Shown here one piece after another: positions 18,384 through 28,442 of a DNA stretch of 64,000 bases. Position numbers and translations under genes: made by a program. Each line of letters begins with the position of its first letter. The first letter of the stretch is position 1. The notes under the pieces were generated by a model. That model was not told the origin of the DNA. It made no database searches and saw nothing but the letters and a program-made list of their open reading frames with translations. Source of the stretch: JAPLDB01 sp038230515 (GTDB lineage: Bacteria > Bacteroidota > Bacteroidia > AKYH767-A > 2013-40CM-41-45); contig JBBRND010000005.1 of assembly GCA_038230515.1 (NCBI GenBank), positions 62,001-126,000 of the forward strand, read 5' to 3'.

Positions 18384-18553
18384 TCTATCGCGGCAGTAGC
18401 AAGTTGCAACGGTGCAATTTAAACTTCTATCGGGGTAGTTGTAAGTTGCAACGGTGCAGTTACAACTTACAACCGTCCAGTTTCAACTTTCAACGGTGTA
18501 CTTCTAACTTGTAACGGGGTGCAGTTGCAATTTGTAACTGCACCGTTGCAACC
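18384..18553. repeat. 21-bp-period tandem array, eight units, one inverted
   Basis: Units begin at 18384, 18405, 18426, 18447, 18468, 18489, 18510 and 18532; the last two are 22 bp. A shared core CAACGGTGCAGTT varies between units. Unit 8 (18532-18552) is the exact 21-base reverse complement of 18445-18465. There are no spacers, no ORF conserved through the array and no transposase nearby. Confidence 0.8.
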
Positions 18554-18606
18554 TCTGACACGGACATTTGAGATTCTTTCATGACCGTTTGGGCTTCGGC
18601 TGCTAA

Positions 18607-18627
18607 ACCCTCCAAGAAGGGGAGGGT
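18607..18627 (-). terminator. GC-rich hairpin downstream of the giant adhesin gene
   Basis: ACCCTCC / GGAGGGT with a 7-nt loop lies 20-40 bp past the stop codon of the 18647 gene. There is no T-run, so it may be a REP-like element or a weak terminator. Confidence 0.4.
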
Positions 18628-18646
18628 AGGGTGGGACTTCCTTTCT

Positions 18647-21600
18647 TTAATTCACCAGCGTAACGTGCCCGATAAACTTATGCAGTATGTCGCTCTTGTC
18701 ATGCACGCGGATGATGTATTCATATACATCGCTTTGGCATTTGTTGCCGTTGTCGTAATAGGTTCCGTTCCAGGGGTGGTCTCTGCTGGTGGAGTGAAAA
18801 ATTTCCAGCCCCCATCTATCTATAATAAACATTTCATAGTCTTTCCAGCCAATGCCGACAGCAATAAAGCCGTCATTGATGTTATCCATGTTCGGAGTAA
18901 AGGCATTGGGTACAAAGACGGTAAAATCATCTTCGATTCGAAGCACGCTATATGTAGTGTCCATGCAGCCCGATGCATTCTGCACAATCAACTGAATGGT
19001 ATAAGAGCCGGTGTCAGCATAATTATGGGTAGGATTTATATCGGACGAAGTGGAGTTGTCGCCAAAATTCCAATTCCAGGAAACCACATCGGTGCTGCCG
19101 TCAGTAAAGTCAATAGACGGAGAGAGAATAGTAACCTCGTGCGAAGACATATCAAAGTTAGCGGTAGGCAAGCCGGCAACATTTACCGCGTCAACAACGG
19201 TTATCGCATTTGTGCAACCTGCCGGAGAAGTTACCACTAGCGAAACGGTATAATGTCCGGGTGTAGCATAGGTGTGAGAAACGTTTGCATCGGTTGATAC
19301 AGTGCCGTCACCAAGATTCCATTGATAGAATGAACCGGCAGGTGCAGTGCCGTGGTTGGTGAAATCAGCAAGCACAGGAGTACAGCCGTTGAGGAGTTGA
19401 GGTAAAAAGTTTGCCTGCGGAATAGGATTCACGATGATAGATACAGCTTCCTGCACAGGCGGACTGCAACCGTCATTTACAGTTACTATAAATGTAGTGT
19501 CAGCATTGGGATAAACGATAGAAAAGCTAGTGGCTATGGCATCGTTGTTCCAGGAATAAGTATAAGGACCACCGTTACCTCCTCCGGAAAAAGCTGCTAT
19601 GCTTGCAGAATCGCCTGCGCAGATTTCAGGAGTTGCAGTAGCTGTAAGATTAAGAGGAGGATTGAGAGTGACTGTAACGGATTGCGGAGCAAGCGTGCAA
19701 CCATTTGCATCCGTGACATTAACTGTATAGATAGTAGTTGCGGAAGGAGTTACAAACTGTGAGTCGGTTGTAACGCCATTATCCCATAGGTAAGAATAAG
19801 GCATCGTCCCGCCCGTTGCGCTTGCAGCGATGGTAGTGTTTTGCCCAACGCACAGCGTAGCATCACCAGAAACATTGAAGGCAAGAACAGGAGGCTGAGT
19901 AATTATTGCTGAGATAACAGACACGCATCCGCTTGAATCGGTAACAGTAGCCGCATAAGTTCCCGCTGTAAGATTTACCGCTTGCGGAGAAGTCCCGCCT
20001 GAAGGAGACCATAGGTATGTAAACGGACTTGTGCCACCAGTTGTTGTTACGCTTGCCGATCCGTTTGTATTGCCGAAGCAACTTATGTCAGAAGAAGAAA
20101 TAGCCAACGTAACGCTTGAAGGAGATGTAACCGTAACAGCAATGCTGTCTATACAACCACTGTTATCTGTAATCAGAACAGAATAAATACCTGAAGCTAT
20201 ATTGTTGAGAACAGAATCATTTCCCGCCACAGGTGTCCATGCATAAGTATAAGGCGCAACACCACCTGAAGTTTGAACCATCGCAGAACCGTCCATCACT
20301 CCGTTGCAGCCTGCGGGAGTATTGCTGGCAATCATAGTAATGGCTGGCGGCTGGGTAATCGTAACGTTTACATTACTGACGCAACCGACAGTATCCGTAA
20401 TGACAACAGAATAATTTCCTGCACTAAGATTAGTTGCCGCTGCTGTAGTTCCACCAGAAGGCGACCAGAGGAAAGTAAACGGACCGGCACCTCCGCTCAC
20501 GGTGACCGAAGCGCTTCCATTGGCTCCTCCAAAGCAAGTAACATTTGCGGAAGATTGCAAAGCAGCAGTTGCGCCACCTGAATTTATTACAGTGGTAGTT
20601 GCATTCTGAGTACAACTATGTGCATCAGTAATAAGCACTGAATAGTTTCCGCCAGGAAGTCCTGTAGCATTAGCAGCAGTTCCGCCTGATGGCGACCATA
20701 GATAAGAAAGTGCGCCCGTGCCTCCCGATGCAACTGCGGAAGCAGAACCATTTGCCGCTCCACAAGTGGCAGGAGTTGCAGAAATAGTAGCGATGATTTG
20801 AGGCGGTTCAGTAATCGTAACGTTTGCGAGCGTGATACATCCGTTCACATCAGAAACAAAGATGGAATAACTTCCGGCAGTGAGATTGGTTGCCTGGGTT
20901 CCAGCTCCACCTGACGGAGACCATATATAAGTGAAAGGAGGATGACCGCTTGCAACCGTAACGGTCGCGCTTCCATTGTTTCCACCAAAGCAGTTAACGT
21001 TTGAAGTAACAGCTGCTGTTGCAATGGGTCCGCCCGCATTAGAAACATTGGCAGGATGATTTCCTATGCATCCGTGAGCATCCGTAACATTCACCATGTA
21101 TGTTCCGGCAGAAAGATTGGCTGCCAGAGAGCTTGTTCCGCCTATGGGCGACCATTGATAGTTGTATGGCGATGCGCCTCCGTTTACAACAACTGCTGCA
21201 GAACCATTGGAAGCATTGCAGGTTGCAGGGGTAGAATTTGTTGAGATGTTTAATGGCGGAGGTTGAGAAACAACCACTGTATTGTTTGCGGTGCAGCCAT
21301 GCGCATCTGTCACCAATACACTATAGGTGCCTGCAGAAAGACCACCTGAACTTTGAGTCGTTGCGCTGTCAGGAGTCCAAAGATAAGAATAGCCGCTTGC
21401 GCCACCAGAAGCAGTAACTGAAGCGCTGCCTGAAGATGCACCGTTACAAAGAGGAGGAATAGACGACATTACAAGTGTGACTGAAGTCGGCTGAAGAACG
21501 GTTGCAGCAGTAGTTGCGGTGCATCCGTTCGCATCAGTAACAGTTACATGATAGCTGCCTGCTGCAAGATTAGTGGCGGTGGATGATACAGCACCACCGG

Positions 21601-24600
21601 GAGCCCATAGATAAGTATAAGCACCAGTTCCACCAACAGCATTTACAGTTGCGCTGCCATCAGCCGAGCCATGACAAAGAGTATTGGTTGATGATGCCAG
21701 CACTGAAACAGGAGGAGGTTCTGTAATTGTAACATTGTCTGAAGAGATGCAAGCATTGCCATCCGTTACAGTTACGGCATAGTTTCCTGCCGCAAGTCCC
21801 GTTGCTGAAGAATTGGTTCCGCCAGATGGAGACCATAGATAAGTAAAAGGCGCAGTACCGTTTGACACAACTACACTTGCACTGCCATCACTTCCGCCAT
21901 TGCATGAAACAGGCGCGGTTGGGTTTGCGTTAACTGTAGGTCCTCCGGTGGTCAGCACATTCGCAATCGTACTCGAAGTACAGCCGTTGGCATCAGTAAC
22001 AGTCACCGTATAAGCACCTGCAGAAATATTGTTTGCAGTAGATGCCGCTCCGCCAACCGGTGACCACGCATAACTATAAGGAGCAGATCCACCGTTTGCA
22101 GAAACACTTGCTGAACCATTAGCAGAACCGCAGATAGCAGGAGTGGAGTTAGTGGAAAGATTAATTGCAGAAGGTTGGGCTACAAGAATAGAATCATCAA
22201 TAGTACATCCATGTGCATCAACTATACTTACAGAATAATTTCCAGCCGAAAGGTTTGTTGAAGTTGCAGCAGAACTTCCGCTGGGGAACCATGAATATGA
22301 GTAACCACTTGTCCCACCACTTACAACTACAGAAGCAGCACCCGAAGAATCGCCATTGCATAAAGCAGGAGTCGAAGACAAAGCCAGGTTCAAAGCAGCA
22401 GGTTGAGAAACGATAGCTGTAGATGTTGCCACGCATCCGTTGGAATCAGTGATTGTCACATTATAGTTTCCGGCAACTATATTATTTACTGTGGAAGTAG
22501 AAGCGCCTCCCGGAGCCCATGCAAAAGTGAAAGCGCCAACTCCTCCGGTTACATTCACTGAAGCCGATCCATCTGAAGAACCATGACATAAACACGGAGT
22601 TGCAGATGGGGAAACAGAAATCAATGCCGGTTCGGTTACAACCGCATTTGCTATAGCAGTGCATCCATTGGCATCTGTTACAGTTACGGGATAAGTTCCT
22701 GCGGCAAGTCCGCTTTCAGTTAAGCCCGTTCCTCCTGATGACCAGGAATATGTATAACCAGGTGTGCCATCAGTTGCAGTAACTGTCGCTGCGCCATTTG
22801 ATGCGCCATTGCAAACTACAGGAGTTGAAGTAATAGTTGCTGTTAAGAGGGTGGGCTCATTAACAAATGTATTTGCAACAGCAGTGCATCCGTTAGCGTC
22901 AGTAACAACTACAATATAAATTCCGGTAGTAAGTCCGTTTGCCGTTGGGCCTGCTCCACCTGATGGAGTCCATGAATAAGTGTAACCGGCTGTGCCGTCA
23001 ACTGCGGTTACTGTTGCAGTTCCGGTATTCCCACCGTTGCAAAACACAGGAGTATTAATTGCAGTCGCAGTGAGTAGGGTAGGTTCGGTTACAGTCGTAT
23101 TGGTTATTGTTGAGCATCCATTCGCGTCAGTAACAGTAACCGTATATGATCCGGCAACAAGTCCATTTTCATTTACGCCAGTTCCTCCCGATGACCATGA
23201 GTACGAATATCCAGGAGTTCCGTTGTTTGCGGTTACAGTTGCACTACCATCGTTGCCACCGTTACACAACACTGGAGTTGAAGTTGTAGAGGCAACAAGC
23301 AGAGTTGGTTCTGTAACGGTTGTATTGGTTGTGGTTGTACACCCATTCGCATCGGTAACTGTAACTGTATATGCTCCGGCAACAAGTCCGCTTTCAGTAA
23401 CACCCGTTCCTCCGGATGACCATGAATACGTATAACCCGGAGTTCCATCATTTGCAGTAACAGTTGCGCTTCCGTCATTGCCGCCATTACACAAAACGGG
23501 AGTTGTAGTTGCAGAGGCAAGAAGTAATGTCGGCTCAGTAACTATAGTATTCGTTGTTGTGATACATCCATTCGCATCGGTGATAATTACAGTGTATGCT
23601 CCTGCAACAAGCCCGTTTGCAGTTGTATCTGTTCCTCCTGATGGCGACCAGGAATAAGTATAACCAGAAGTTCCATTGTTTGCAGTTACAGTTGCACTGC
23701 CATCATTACCACCATTGCACAAAACAGGAATTGCAGTTGCCGAAGCAGTGAGCAATGTCGGTTCAGTAACTATAGTATTGGTTGTCGTGATGCATCCGTT
23801 AGCATCGGTAACTGTAACAGTGTATGCTCCGGCAATAAGTCCACTTTCAGTTGTACCCGTTCCTCCGGTTGACCATAAATAAGTATATCCCGAAGTTCCA
23901 TTGTTTGCAGTTACAGTTGCGCTTCCGTCATTACCACCATTGCATAAAACGGGAGTTGCAGTTGCAGAGGCAACAAGTAATGTCGGTTCAGTAATTGTAG
24001 TATTTGTTGTTGTAATACATCCATTCGCATCGGTAACTGTAACAGTGTATGCTCCTGCAACAAGTCCGCTTTCGGTAATACCCATTCCTCCGGATGACCA
24101 TAAATAAGTATAACCTGAAGTTCCATTGCTGGCAGTAACGGTTGCTGTTCCATCTGCGCCTCCGTTACACAACACATTAGTAGCAGTTGCAGAAGCAGCG
24201 AGTAATGTCGGTTCGGTAACTGTAGTATTGGTTGTAGTTATGCATCCGTTGGCATCAGTAACCGTTACAGTGTATACTCCGGCAATAAGTCCACTTTCAG
24301 TTGCACCCGTTCCTCCGGATGACCATAAATAAGTATATCCCGGAGTTCCATTGCTGGCAGTAACGGTTGCTGTTCCATTTGCGCCTCCGTTACACAGCAC
24401 ATTAGTAGCGGTTGCAGAAGCAGTGAGCAAAGTAGGTTCTGTAACTGTAGTATTGGTTGTAGTTATACATCCGTTCGCATCAGTAACCGTTACAGTGTAT
24501 GCTCCGGCAATGAGTCCGCTTTCAGTTAGACCCGTTCCTCCGGATGACCATAGGTAAATATATCCGGGAGTTCCATTGTTTGCAGTTACAGTTGCAGTCC

Positions 24601-26935
24601 CATCTGCTCCACCATTGCATAAAACAGGAGTTGCAGAAGCAGAAGCAACGAGCAAGGTCGGTTCAGTTACAGTTGCATTATTTGTGGTAATGCATCCATT
24701 GGCATCAGTAACAGTTACAGTGTATGAACCTGCAACAAGTCCGTTTGCTGTTATACCTGTTCCGCCAGATGGTGACCATGAATAAGTATATCCTGGAGTT
24801 CCACCATTTGCAGCTACAGTTCCGCTCCCGTCTGCACCTCCATTACATAACACAGGAGTTGCAGTTGAAGAAGCAACGAGCAAGGTCGGTTCAGTTACAG
24901 TTGCATTTGTTGTGGTGATGCATCCGTTCGCATCTGTAATAGTCACCGTGTATGCACCGGCAGTAAGTCCGGTTGCTGTTGCTCCGGTTCCACCTGAAGG
25001 CACCCAGGAATAAGTGTATCCCGGAGTTCCATTGTTTGCAGTTACAGTTGCACTACCTGTATTTCCACCATTGCATAAAACAGGTGTTGCAGTTACGGAC
25101 GCAGCAAGCAATGTCGGTTCAGTAACTGTAGTATTGGTTGTAGTTATACATCCGTTTGCATCGGTAACAGTAACAGTGTATGCACCGGCAGTAAGTCCGT
25201 TTGCTGTTGCACCTGTTCCACCTGAAGGCGCCCAGGAATAAGTATAACCTGGAGTTCCATTGCTGGCAGTTGCCGTGGCGCTTCCATCATTTCCTCCGTT
25301 ACATAAAACAGGAGTAGCTGTAGCAGAGGCGGCAAGCACTGTTGGTTCGGTAATCGTACTGCTTGAAGTGGATGTGCATCCCATAGCATCAGTTACCGTG
25401 ACAGTATAAATTCCTGCGGTGAGATTGCTTGCAGTGGCTGCTGTTCCTCCGGAAGGAGACCAGCTATAACTGAATGGGGGCGATCCTCCTCCGGCAGTTA
25501 CAGTTGCCGACCCGGTGTTTCCTCCGTTGCAGATAACGTTTGAAGAAACAACTGACGAATTCACGGGTGGTGTTTGAGTAACTACAGAAGTGGCAATTGC
25601 AGAGCAAGTACCATCTGACACAGCTACATTATATGTGCCGGGTCCCTCGGTGATGGATTGCGTGGTGGCTCCTGTACTCCATTGATAAGTAAACGCACCA
25701 CTCCCCCCGCTTGCAGTAGCAATCAGAGCAACCGTGCTATTGCATCCCACAATCTGATTCGGAACACTTGCCTGAATTCCTTCTACCGTTATGCAATAAG
25801 AGAAGGTCTGGCTTCCGTAATAAGGGCAGTTATCATCACGCACTGTAGCTGTAAAACAATAAGGTGTTGAACTAATGTCAGCAGAAGTAGGCGTCCAGCA
25901 GAAAGTAGCAGATTGTCGGTTTCCCGGTGTAACATTAAAACTTGCTGCAGGAATTGATCCATCCCAGGTAACGAAGGTATTTTGTGGAACGTCTGCATCA
26001 TTAGAAAAAATATTAAAACATGTTTGAGATCCTGCACAAACGGTTTCCGAAAAAACATTGGTACCGTTTATTCCTGTAAGTGCCGGAAGTTGATTGGTAC
26101 ATGCAATCACTGTAACCTGAATATCCCGTTCCACACTACCTATCAATACACCGTTTCTGTATTCCTTCACCAGCACTGCCATCACCGTTATTTCAATATT
26201 GGTTGGCGTCATGCAAATATCTCCGGTAGTAGGATTGAAAGTAACTGCCGGGCTTGATGTAAGTGGATTGTTTGCAGTAAATGGAGCGTTATAGACTATG
26301 GGCAGTCCCGGAGAATCCCAAGGAGTGATGAGAGAATACGCGAGCGAATCGCCATCTACATCGTATGCTCCATGATTAAAGCAGAACGTTTGCCCCTGAC
26401 AGATAAACGGAACGGGCTTGTTAGAAAACGTGGGTGAGTTATTGCAAGGTGTAATGGTATTGTTCAGCGTAGCGTAAATATAAAGTTGCCAGTTGCCCGG
26501 AGTTGTAATATTTGTAATTGCCCAATTGCGGCAGCAAAGGTTGTAACTGAATGTCCAGTCCGTGCATTGCCCGGGAAGAATGACATCTCTTTTAAAAACA
26601 TATTCCTGAATGCCTGTGAAAGTTCCGCCTCTGCAGGTGGATAACATGGAAGGACAAATCGGAGTAATCTCCTGACCGGTGCCTGGCACTCTGAGCAGAT
26701 AACAATAGTATGCGCCCTGACAGGAAGAATTTAAACTGATGTATGCAGAATCATCGGCAGCAACTCCCACACAGTCGCGGTAAAATGATAATGTAATTTC
26801 ATAAACATTTCCTCCGAGGCAGCGGTAGGTAAGATCGGCACCCATGGAATGAGTAGCATAAGTGTTTTGCGCAGTTGCGAAAAACAAAAAGCTAAAACAG
26901 ATTAAAGAAAAAATATTCCGTAAATATTTTTTCAT
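18647..26935 (-). CDS. Giant SprB-repeat adhesin with type B T9SS signal
   Basis: A 2,762-residue cell-surface protein. The signal peptide is followed by an N-terminal module of about 370 residues rich in Cys (YRCLGGNVYEITLSFYRDC, FSYNLCCRNW). From about residue 460 there are about 25 SprB-type repeats of 75-76 residues, each with CNGGxxGSATV, GYTYSW, GAYTVTVTDANGC and TEP motifs. Repeats 2-13 are nearly identical and the later ones more diverged. Ig-like and PKD domains follow (YQWNLGDGT, WNWNFGDNST). The end is a gliding-motility-associated C-terminal domain (FVPNAFTPNMDNINDGF, DRWGLEIFHS). Such proteins are exported by T9SS and may act as mobile adhesins. No PorP/SprF partner lies next to it. 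Confidence 0.93.
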   Translation of the reverse strand: MKKYLRNIFSLICFSFLFFATAQNTYATHSMGADLTYRCLGGNVYEITLSFYRDCVGVAADDSAYISLNSSCQGAYYCYLLRVPGTGQEITPICPSMLSTCRGGTFTGIQEYVFKRDVILPGQCTDWTFSYNLCCRNWAITNITTPGNWQLYIYATLNNTITPCNNSPTFSNKPVPFICQGQTFCFNHGAYDVDGDSLAYSLITPWDSPGLPIVYNAPFTANNPLTSSPAVTFNPTTGDICMTPTNIEITVMAVLVKEYRNGVLIGSVERDIQVTVIACTNQLPALTGINGTNVFSETVCAGSQTCFNIFSNDADVPQNTFVTWDGSIPAASFNVTPGNRQSATFCWTPTSADISSTPYCFTATVRDDNCPYYGSQTFSYCITVEGIQASVPNQIVGCNSTVALIATASGGSGAFTYQWSTGATTQSITEGPGTYNVAVSDGTCSAIATSVVTQTPPVNSSVVSSNVICNGGNTGSATVTAGGGSPPFSYSWSPSGGTAATASNLTAGIYTVTVTDAMGCTSTSSSTITEPTVLAASATATPVLCNGGNDGSATATASNGTPGYTYSWAPSGGTGATANGLTAGAYTVTVTDANGCITTTNTTVTEPTLLAASVTATPVLCNGGNTGSATVTANNGTPGYTYSWVPSGGTGATATGLTAGAYTVTITDANGCITTTNATVTEPTLLVASSTATPVLCNGGADGSGTVAANGGTPGYTYSWSPSGGTGITANGLVAGSYTVTVTDANGCITTNNATVTEPTLLVASASATPVLCNGGADGTATVTANNGTPGYIYLWSSGGTGLTESGLIAGAYTVTVTDANGCITTTNTTVTEPTLLTASATATNVLCNGGANGTATVTASNGTPGYTYLWSSGGTGATESGLIAGVYTVTVTDANGCITTTNTTVTEPTLLAASATATNVLCNGGADGTATVTASNGTSGYTYLWSSGGMGITESGLVAGAYTVTVTDANGCITTTNTTITEPTLLVASATATPVLCNGGNDGSATVTANNGTSGYTYLWSTGGTGTTESGLIAGAYTVTVTDANGCITTTNTIVTEPTLLTASATAIPVLCNGGNDGSATVTANNGTSGYTYSWSPSGGTDTTANGLVAGAYTVIITDANGCITTTNTIVTEPTLLLASATTTPVLCNGGNDGSATVTANDGTPGYTYSWSSGGTGVTESGLVAGAYTVTVTDANGCTTTTNTTVTEPTLLVASTTSTPVLCNGGNDGSATVTANNGTPGYSYSWSSGGTGVNENGLVAGSYTVTVTDANGCSTITNTTVTEPTLLTATAINTPVFCNGGNTGTATVTAVDGTAGYTYSWTPSGGAGPTANGLTTGIYIVVVTDANGCTAVANTFVNEPTLLTATITSTPVVCNGASNGAATVTATDGTPGYTYSWSSGGTGLTESGLAAGTYPVTVTDANGCTAIANAVVTEPALISVSPSATPCLCHGSSDGSASVNVTGGVGAFTFAWAPGGASTSTVNNIVAGNYNVTITDSNGCVATSTAIVSQPAALNLALSSTPALCNGDSSGAASVVVSGGTSGYSYSWFPSGSSAATSTNLSAGNYSVSIVDAHGCTIDDSILVAQPSAINLSTNSTPAICGSANGSASVSANGGSAPYSYAWSPVGGAASTANNISAGAYTVTVTDANGCTSSTIANVLTTGGPTVNANPTAPVSCNGGSDGSASVVVSNGTAPFTYLWSPSGGTNSSATGLAAGNYAVTVTDGNACISSDNVTITEPPPVSVLASSTNTLCHGSADGSATVNAVGGTGAYTYLWAPGGAVSSTATNLAAGSYHVTVTDANGCTATTAATVLQPTSVTLVMSSIPPLCNGASSGSASVTASGGASGYSYLWTPDSATTQSSGGLSAGTYSVLVTDAHGCTANNTVVVSQPPPLNISTNSTPATCNASNGSAAVVVNGGASPYNYQWSPIGGTSSLAANLSAGTYMVNVTDAHGCIGNHPANVSNAGGPIATAAVTSNVNCFGGNNGSATVTVASGHPPFTYIWSPSGGAGTQATNLTAGSYSIFVSDVNGCITLANVTITEPPQIIATISATPATCGAANGSASAVASGGTGALSYLWSPSGGTAANATGLPGGNYSVLITDAHSCTQNATTTVINSGGATAALQSSANVTCFGGANGSASVTVSGGAGPFTFLWSPSGGTTAAATNLSAGNYSVVITDTVGCVSNVNVTITQPPAITMIASNTPAGCNGVMDGSAMVQTSGGVAPYTYAWTPVAGNDSVLNNIASGIYSVLITDNSGCIDSIAVTVTSPSSVTLAISSSDISCFGNTNGSASVTTTGGTSPFTYLWSPSGGTSPQAVNLTAGTYAATVTDSSGCVSVISAIITQPPVLAFNVSGDATLCVGQNTTIAASATGGTMPYSYLWDNGVTTDSQFVTPSATTIYTVNVTDANGCTLAPQSVTVTLNPPLNLTATATPEICAGDSASIAAFSGGGNGGPYTYSWNNDAIATSFSIVYPNADTTFIVTVNDGCSPPVQEAVSIIVNPIPQANFLPQLLNGCTPVLADFTNHGTAPAGSFYQWNLGDGTVSTDANVSHTYATPGHYTVSLVVTSPAGCTNAITVVDAVNVAGLPTANFDMSSHEVTILSPSIDFTDGSTDVVSWNWNFGDNSTSSDINPTHNYADTGSYTIQLIVQNASGCMDTTYSVLRIEDDFTVFVPNAFTPNMDNINDGFIAVGIGWKDYEMFIIDRWGLEIFHSTSRDHPWNGTYYDNGNKCQSDVYEYIIRVHDKSDILHKFIGHVTLVN
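22640..25350 (-). repeat. 225/228-bp tandem repeats encoding near-identical SprB modules
   Basis: The coding DNA for roughly twelve SprB modules repeats with a period of 225 bp (228 bp where an extra Pro codon is present). Similarity is high at the nucleotide level, pointing to recent duplication or gene conversion. Such a region is prone to copy-number change and to assembly collapse. Confidence 0.85.
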
Positions 26936-27452
26936 TCCTTTTTTGGTTGTTTTATTCTTCAGGAACTTGTAAACTGTCTGCTATAAAAATTCACTTAAAT
27001 GAAAACGAACAAGAGCAAAAAGCTAACTGGTCAGGAAGAAGTATATCCTCTAAATATCCAATGCAGAGCGGGATTCAGGCGCAGAAGTACATATAGAAAC
27101 TGTATCTAATTTGGAGATTTTATCGTCTGTTCAACAACAGTTTTTATCCTAAATCCATACATTGATTTCTCTCAAACTATTTTTAATTTCAAAATGATTA
27201 GAAGAACGTGTGCATGATTTTTCACTATGGTTATATCCCTGCTGAACCATGCATCTTCGTATTCGAAAATTAAATACAACTTGGTTTTACGATAATTTCA
27301 GGGCGATGGATTCATCGGATGAAAAAAAGTTAATAACAGGCAATTGTTCCTGATGGATATTTCAGCGAGTTGCTTCAATGGCTCTTACCATTGCTCGCAT
27401 AGGATAATGAAAAGATAATAATGATTTAATTTTAAAAGTGGAGGACGCTTGC
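26936..27452. other. Gene-free interval
   Basis: In these 517 bp I see no credible gene, RNA, repeat or clear promoter. It must hold the promoter of the giant adhesin gene, which does not show the usual -7 octamer. Confidence 0.5.
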
Positions 27453-27785
27453 TTAAATTTTCTCCACTACCACCGCTGTTCCATAAGAGAGCACTTCTGT
27501 TAGCCCGCTCATTACTTCGTTGGCATCATAGCGCATGTTAATGATGGCATTCGCTCCCATTTCTTTTCCGTGCCTGATCATCAATTGGAGCGCTTCTTCG
27601 CGCGCCTTTTCACAGAGTTCAGTATAGATGGAACTTTTGCCGCCAAAAATTGTCATAAATCCACCTGCTAAGTTGCCAAGTACGCTTCTTGAACGAACAG
27701 TTATACCGCGCACTAAGCCCAATTGCAGTGTAATACGATAGCCCTCCAGTGAGGTACTTGTTGTTATTAAAATTACTTCTGTCAT
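27453..27785 (-). CDS. YbjQ/UPF0145 family protein
   Basis: A 110-residue protein of the YbjQ (DUF74) family, a small pentameric fold with unproven heavy-metal-binding links. Typical segments are TTSTSLEGYRIT at the start, GLVRGITVRSRSVLGNLAGGF, the helical YTELCEKAREEALQLMI, and GANAIINMRYD near the end. The length is normal. It is followed in the same direction by a DUF1003 membrane protein, but the reading order places YbjQ downstream with an 80-bp gap. Function is not established. Confidence 0.88.
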   Translation of the reverse strand: MTEVILITTSTSLEGYRITLQLGLVRGITVRSRSVLGNLAGGFMTIFGGKSSIYTELCEKAREEALQLMIRHGKEMGANAIINMRYDANEVMSGLTEVLSYGTAVVVEKI

Positions 27786-27865
27786 GATTAATTGGTTTTA
27801 TTAAAATTAAAGTTGAATTGGTTTTTACAATCTTCCTGCAAACAGTTTGCTGAATGCAACTATAG

Positions 27866-28330
27866 TTATGATTTGTTTTCTTTTGCTTCGAAACGCTGGA
27901 GTATTTCGAGCATCATTTTGTTCTGGTATTCGAGGTGCTGAAGAATGGTTTCTATTTCAACCTCGGCTACGGTGTTTATTTCAAAGTCTGCTTCAGCGCG
28001 GGCTTCGGCATGTGCGCTGCCGAGGTTTTGACCGATCATGATGAGCGGCATTAAGAATATCTGAATCATGTTGGAGAGAAACAGCCAAAGCACAAAAGCA
28101 GGATAGGGATCGAAACACAAATTTTTTGGTGCAAGTGCATTCCATGTTAGCCACAAAGCGGTCCAGGTAAAAATGATGATAAAGAATCCCATGGTGCCTA
28201 CATGATTTGTTATCCATAGTGCCAGCTTGTTTAGCGGGGTTAAGCTTTTGCTCCGTTCCAGGTTTACATTTCGAATTGGCTTTCTCAGCTTCTTTAATTC
28301 ATCGAGTGAGCGGGGTGTTTTGGTTTGCAT
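27866..28330 (-). CDS. DUF1003 membrane protein
   Basis: A 154-residue protein with two transmembrane helices (GFFIIIFTWTALWLTWN and FVLWLFLSNMIQIFLMPLI) separated by the short FDPYP turn. This is the DUF1003 arrangement: basic N-terminal tail, two helices, then a long charged helix (EARAEADFEINTVAEVEIE) likely to form a coiled coil. The MIGQN motif after helix two is typical. The function of the family is unknown. The gene lies upstream of the YbjQ gene, with which it may be co-transcribed. Confidence 0.85.
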   Translation of the reverse strand: MQTKTPRSLDELKKLRKPIRNVNLERSKSLTPLNKLALWITNHVGTMGFFIIIFTWTALWLTWNALAPKNLCFDPYPAFVLWLFLSNMIQIFLMPLIMIGQNLGSAHAEARAEADFEINTVAEVEIETILQHLEYQNKMMLEILQRFEAKENKS

Positions 28331-28442
28331 AGGCGGGTTTTATGGTAGTATAAAGAAGGTAACTAATTTAATCAGCTTGTCTTTTCAAATCAGGCAGAAA
28401 CCTACTAAAGGGTTCTGAACTTTTCATGTTCGGGGATATTCT

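Larger units (their letters stand above)
18204..18646. other. Gene-free interval with a 21-bp tandem array
   Basis: No credible gene is seen in these 443 bp. The interval contains the 21-bp array at 18384-18553 and a GC-rich hairpin at 18607-18627 next to the end of the giant gene. Confidence 0.65.

Noticed and set aside
18105..18422. Plus-strand frame before the 21-bp array
   Set aside because: It is antisense to a T9SS signal peptide and ends in the array.
18384..18553. CRISPR array
   Set aside because: No spacers: units adjoin directly, and no cas genes are seen.
22992..25241. Long plus-strand frames inside the adhesin gene, spaced by 225 bp
   Set aside because: They repeat with the SprB modules and are mirror images of them; no start signals or domains.
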